From Eucalyptus grandis (lineage: Eukaryota > Streptophyta > Magnoliopsida > Myrtales > Myrtaceae), in contig NC_052617.1 in assembly GCF_016545825.1 (NCBI RefSeq), positions 5,910,600-5,974,599 of the forward strand: 64,000 bases of DNA, in the 5' to 3' direction. The notes under the pieces were generated by a model. It was not told the origin of the DNA and did not search any database. It saw only the letters and a program-made list of their open reading frames with translations. Numbering within the stretch: position 1 is the stretch's first letter; each line of letters begins with the position of its first letter. The translations under genes and the position numbers were made by a program. Of this stretch, positions 59,906-64,000 are shown piece after piece.

Positions 59906-61625
59906 TCATGAGTATAGCTCGACCAGGAGCTTCCGCAACTTCTCCTGGACCATGACCTTGTAGACATTTTCAGTGGGATGATAGCTGTCCCAGAACACAT
60001 ATTCTGAGACATTTGAGCATGTCAAGAAATCCCACTGGTTGCATAGGAACCCAGTCTCTATTAGGCCCGAGCCGCAGCACCCCCGGTCTGAGATTTCAAA
60101 CCCTGTCACGATGGGAAAGCCAAGATAACTATTGTCACTGAGAGAAAATCGAGCTTGAGACCTCTGTCTCCGGTGCCAAGTTGAAGTTCAGTGTGCAACC
60201 ACCGTTGACGTCCAAATGGTTTAATCGGTTTATATGTAATTTGTCACAAGGACATCTATGTACCAAATCTTACCATATTTTCTAGGACTCTTCACGATGT
60301 CGAGTACAAGGCCGTAAATGTCGATAAGGACCATCCTGGCATGAGGGAAGGCTTCGTTGAGGCGATGCAACTCAGATGACAACTTTGAGTTAAGCAGTTG
60401 AACCATTTGATTGTAATTCTCTGCACATCTTCTCTTGATTCCACCGGCCAGAGTTCTCATTGAGGGTATGCACCCAAGGGGAGTCAAGCTGAACACGCCA
60501 ATCCTCCTAGCACCCTTTGCGTGGAGTTCCTAGAGTGGTTACACATGACTGGTTAGAGCACATAAGCATGTCGTCTTGGAGATTCTAGCTTATCTAGTGC
60601 AGCTCGACAAACTATGTATGGGCAGAGTGCCATTCATGAGTTCGATAATCAAAATCTTGTTGAGTAACTGGTGTCTGATTGCTTTTCCCAAAAATCGGGA
60701 CAACAAACCGCCATAAATGGCATGGATAGTTACACCGAACGATCAAAAGCTACACTAATTCATTGAATTTGAAGTACCTGCAAGAATGATGAAGCCAAAC
60801 GCACCAAAAGTTCTGTGTAAGAAAAAACACTGTAGTCAAATATCCGGGTCGGGGTATGAAAATAGGTATTCACAATGTCGTCGCTCCCTGCAGACACGAT
60901 ATACAGGCCGTTGGCAACAATAGAATCCACTCTCTCCTCTCCTATAAAGCACTTCAGCTTCATTTTGTACTCATCGAGGAGTTGTAATTGTTTAGACATT
61001 GGTATGGCAGACTGATTTCATCACGAGGAAAGAGAAAAACCATCAGCAGCGTTGAAAGAATTGTTTGGTGAAAGGTAGCTTTCATAATGCGAGAGAGGAA
61101 TATGTGTTTACCACAAGTTCCGATGTCAGAGGATCAAATCCTGCGCCAGCAGAGGCAAAGTTGACGCCTCCGATGAGGTCTTGAAGTTGCAGGTTCGGGT
61201 CAAGAAATGCGGGCAACAGTTCTTTGATCCCCAGTTGTTCCACTGATAATTGAAGCAAAATGAAGTAGCTTAAGCTTAAATCATAATGACAAGTTTTCAA
61301 AGTGAAAAATATATTCAGAAAGTCATGAAAGTGATCGAAGCATGATTGTTTTGGTGCTACCAAAGAAGTCCGGGGGAATCTTGCCGTTGCTGAACCTGCC
61401 GGTCGGTTTTCCTCCCATGAAATCCCTTCCATATGGAGGAAAATTACTCTTAACCAGTGTAATGAGGTTGTTGTTGTTGCCTGTATCCACTATGGAGTCA
61501 CCAAACATGAAGACGGCCGAGATTGTTGCATTTTTGGGCACCACGACCTTGGCTTGTGGTGTGCAGATTTGCATCATTAGGCAGAGAGAGAGGTACATTA
61601 GAGACTGTACCAAGACTTGGACCAT
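59906..61625 (-). CDS. GDSL esterase/lipase, EXL type
   Basis: Five exons (61625-61361, 61242-61112, 61011-60778, 60529-60274, 60102-59906) join in phase to 360 residues, the usual size for plant GDSL lipases. A hydrophobic signal peptide (about 1-25) predicts secretion. Block I has [14 protein letters not shown] with nucleophile Ser44; block II has [10 protein letters not shown]; block III reads [13 protein letters not shown] near 172-184; block V has FWDSYHPTE with Asp334 and His337, completing the triad. These SGNH hydrolases cleave acyl esters in the apoplast (cuticle, pollen coat, defence); the substrate cannot be read from sequence. The fourth residue of block III is Asp where the broken neighbour has Asn; Asp occurs in many EXL proteins. 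The ATG follows an A-rich stretch (T run on +, 61625-61637), with a TTATAAG box about 110 bases upstream. It is the surviving copy of a tandem pair. Confidence 0.9.
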
Positions 61626-61732
61626 TTTTTTTTTTTTTAAAGGATGAGGCCAAAGTATCTAGAAATAAGTTAAATGAATTAGGAGGACAGAAAAATCAAG
61701 TGAGTATGCTCCATTGGATGCATTGGAAGGCC

Positions 61733-61747
61733 CTTCTTATAAGTTAA
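61733..61747 (-). promoter_or_regulatory. TATA-like box shared by both GDSL copies
   Basis: CTTATAAG, about 110 bases upstream of the ATG, is conserved in sequence and spacing in the broken copy (57480-57494). Confidence 0.5.
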
Positions 61748-61959
61748 AGTTCTCAGTGGGACAAACTCGAGACGCTATTGAAGGACAAACTTTAATTTTA
61801 AAAGTAGGTGGAAAAAGATTTAAGGAACAGATAAGCAATCAAAACGTTAATCATGCGAAAGACACAGCGGCTGATATTCACGAGTTTTCTGTTTCATGGG
61901 AAGATAGAAGCCAAAAGATCATGCATTTTGAGTTTGGCAAAATGATGGATTAGCGTTGG

Positions 61960-62964
61960 TATCAAGGGAATGCCATTCTCATGCAACAATATATTCATGT
62001 GGATGTAATAGGTCTTTCAGGCTTTCTCTGTGAGCATCCCCACCAAAGACTCGAATACTTGCCTGAAGTTTCATTGGGTGCTTATTAGTAAAGACGGATT
62101 CGATGATCACTGATCACTGGCTGCTTTTGTGATTACTTTTTGAGCGCATGACCACTACCCTTGTTTTGATAATTTACTGTGTTATTTAGAGCTTATTTTG
62201 ATTTGAAGCTGTTTACGATTTGTCTTGATTTGCTATTGGACGAAATTATTTTTCTCTTGTATTTCTACGAGAATGACTGGAATGTTATCTTTATAAAAAA
62301 AAAAAAAAAGGTAAGAAAGAAGAACGGGCAATAGCAAACTTGGTCATAGTCACCGTCACCCTCCAAGACTGTATTTAGTATTTGGGAACGACCCCTTCCT
62401 TTCATAAAATAAAGGATGAAGCTTTTAATTAAAATAAACCATTTTCAGAAATGTACTAGTTGGATAAAACCTTGCATTAATGAAAATAATCATAAGGTCC
62501 AAGATATCATGGATGTACCCAGCTGGAATTCCTTCAGAGTCAGTCCAATAAGCTTAATAAAAATGGCAAAATAAATCCTAAAATGAATCCATAACTCTCC
62601 TCTATTCTTAAAATTTGAAGTGGAAATAAAAGGGGTGAGCAAAACCCCCGCTCAGTAAGTGATAATCACCACTTTTGTAAAATCAAGTAACGAACGATGC
62701 GATTATACAATAGCATACATACGCAGTTATTGCACCTTGTGAAATGGCTACAAGCATTGCGAGAAGGGCAACGGGAGGTAGAAGATATACCCCTTCCCTT
62801 TTGAACTTTTTGCCAATCCTTGATTTTCTGGTGTGGTTTTGGAGCATGATGATCAACATAGAGGCATGTATACAACGGCTTGGCCGCCATTGTTCTTTAA
62901 TCCATTCATGAAAGGCCAGGTTTCAAGGATCTCCCATTTCAGGATTTTGTATGCTTCTTCAGTA
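61960..62964. other. Intergenic DNA with one unrecognised open frame
   Basis: A minus-strand frame from ATG at 62890 reads MAAKPLYTCLYVDHHAPKPH and on to 62666. It could be a first exon but shows no known domain and no clear splice partner inside the window. Confidence 0.3.
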
Positions 62965-63198
62965 GGAAAATTGTCCAAAAAGTCATAAACGTATTACACA
63001 TTTGTCAATGTAGTCTTAAACCTTTCAATTTTGCTAATGAGTTATAAACCTTTTCATTCCTTACCAATGGAGTTCATTCAGCTAATTTTAGCCAGAAATT
63101 ACTGATGTAGAAGCTAGCGGTGCTACATAAGACCATCGGTATTGACGTTGACAAATTTGAATAATATTTTAATTTTTAAAATTTTATTATTATTTTTC

Positions 63199-63234
<36 letters not shown>

Positions 63235-63809
63235 GGCTTCTTCTTCTTATTCCTTCCATGCCAGGTTGACTAACCTCGCCCACCATAGGCAAGGCATGGC
63301 CGGGCAAGCCCTAGTGAGGGAAGCCCTTGCCGAGGCAAAAACCAGCGATGTCGACCCTTGCCTAGGCTAAGGCGGCCTTGTCCTAGGCTAGATTGGGCGA
63401 GGCCAACTGTCATTGGGTCTCGCTTGGGCGAGGGTAAGTCTTGTCGGGGCTCCCCCTCAACCGGCCGTGCCTTGCTTGCAGCAAGCGAGGCTAGTTGGCC
63501 CGACATGGCCGGTGGTCGGTCACTGACAAAAAGAAGAAGAAGAAGCAAAAAAGAAAAGAAAAGAGAAATAATAAAAAAAAAATAAAAAAATATTAAAATA
63601 TTAAAATATTATTAAAAATTGTCAACATCAGCGCTGACAATCCTACATAAGACCGCCTGCATCTACGTTAGCAATTTCCAGTCAAAATTAATTGAATGTA
63701 TTTAATTGATAAGAAGGGAAAAGATTCATGATTCAATTAACAAAATTGAAAGATTTATGGTTGAATTGATAAAAGTATAATAGGTTTAGAGTTTTTTGGA
63801 CAATTTTCC
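62965..63809. mobile_element. Foldback element with perfect 17-bp termini
   Basis: The left end GGAAAATTGTCCAAAAA (62965) is exactly inverted at the right end (TTTTTGGACAATTTTCC, ending 63809). Beyond the termini the arms are imperfect inverted repeats of roughly 200 bases, each with ctacataagacc and a tttagccagaaatt / atttccagtcaaaatt pair. The centre (63240-63530) is GC-rich with repeated aggcaaggg, gcctaggc and cttgcctaggctaaggc words and is flanked by T and A runs. No transposase is encoded. It is related in its arms to 7128-7675. I saw no convincing target duplication. Confidence 0.7.
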
Positions 63810-64000
63810 AATATTTCAGCTGCTAACAAATTGTCTATTTTGTCTATATAGAGTCTCATATATGCTGAAGTAAGGGGTTGACTTGACTCCACTTTACTAA
63901 ACTTTTTTTTTTTCCAATGGGACCATTCTTTTGCTTGCTAACTCACTTTGACTACTAGAACGCGTGCATCACCAGGCATTAATTAGTGAAAAAAGTATAC
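63810..64000. other. Intergenic DNA to window end
   Basis: No feature recognised apart from a poly(T) run near 63904-63914. Confidence 0.4.

Noticed and set aside
63270..63585. Frames in the GC-rich core of the foldback element
   Set aside because: Low-complexity repeats open on both strands; no protein family.

Overview
This is nuclear DNA of a flowering plant. The genes have many introns with GT..AG (once GC..AG) borders, the intergenic DNA is AT-rich, and there are foldback elements, a Ty1/copia element, plastid-derived DNA and plant-only protein families (PLS-class PPR, plant ATG14, group A bZIP, EXL-type GDSL lipase). A woody rosid, perhaps Myrtaceae, is my impression only. Nothing here looks prokaryotic: no operon, CRISPR array or insertion sequence was seen.

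Layout. 1-12,000 is gene-poor and holds an orphan exon of an LL-diaminopimelate aminotransferase, a foldback element, a minisatellite and a TRIM-like relic. 12,000-15,035 (+) is a TRM9/ALKBH8-type tRNA wobble-uridine methyltransferase. 17,066-18,976 (-) is an intronless PPR protein matching PDM1/SEL1. 20,465-31,034 (-) is VPS51/UNHINGED, for which I traced all 20 coding exons with consistent phases. 32,618-38,879 (+) is plant ATG14 (12 exons), head-to-head with VPS51. 42,439-43,409 (-) is an ABI5-like bZIP factor. 44,813-47,069 (-) is a conserved-looking protein of unknown function with a one-base frame disruption. 48,087-57,382 (-) is a dead EXL-type GDSL lipase gene whose fourth exon is split by a 7.5-kb Ty1/copia element with perfect GTTCT target duplications. 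59,906-61,625 (-) is its intact tandem duplicate. 62,965-63,809 is a second foldback element.

Functional themes. VPS51 (GARP/EARP tethering) and ATG14 (autophagy PI3-kinase complex) are both endomembrane genes and share a 1.6-kb intergenic region. TRM9 and PDM1/SEL1 act on RNA in different compartments. The 3' third of the window records gene birth and death: tandem duplication of a lipase gene, then a frameshift and a retrotransposon insertion in one copy while the other stayed open.

I found no clearly new molecular system. The best-supported unusual items are the copia insertion in the lipase exon, four TGACGTCA palindromes plus TTGAC-core sites in the copia leader, half of a plastid trnY gene inside a VPS51 intron, the GC-AG intron of VPS51, and the intronic tandem duplication that supplies an ATG14 splice acceptor.
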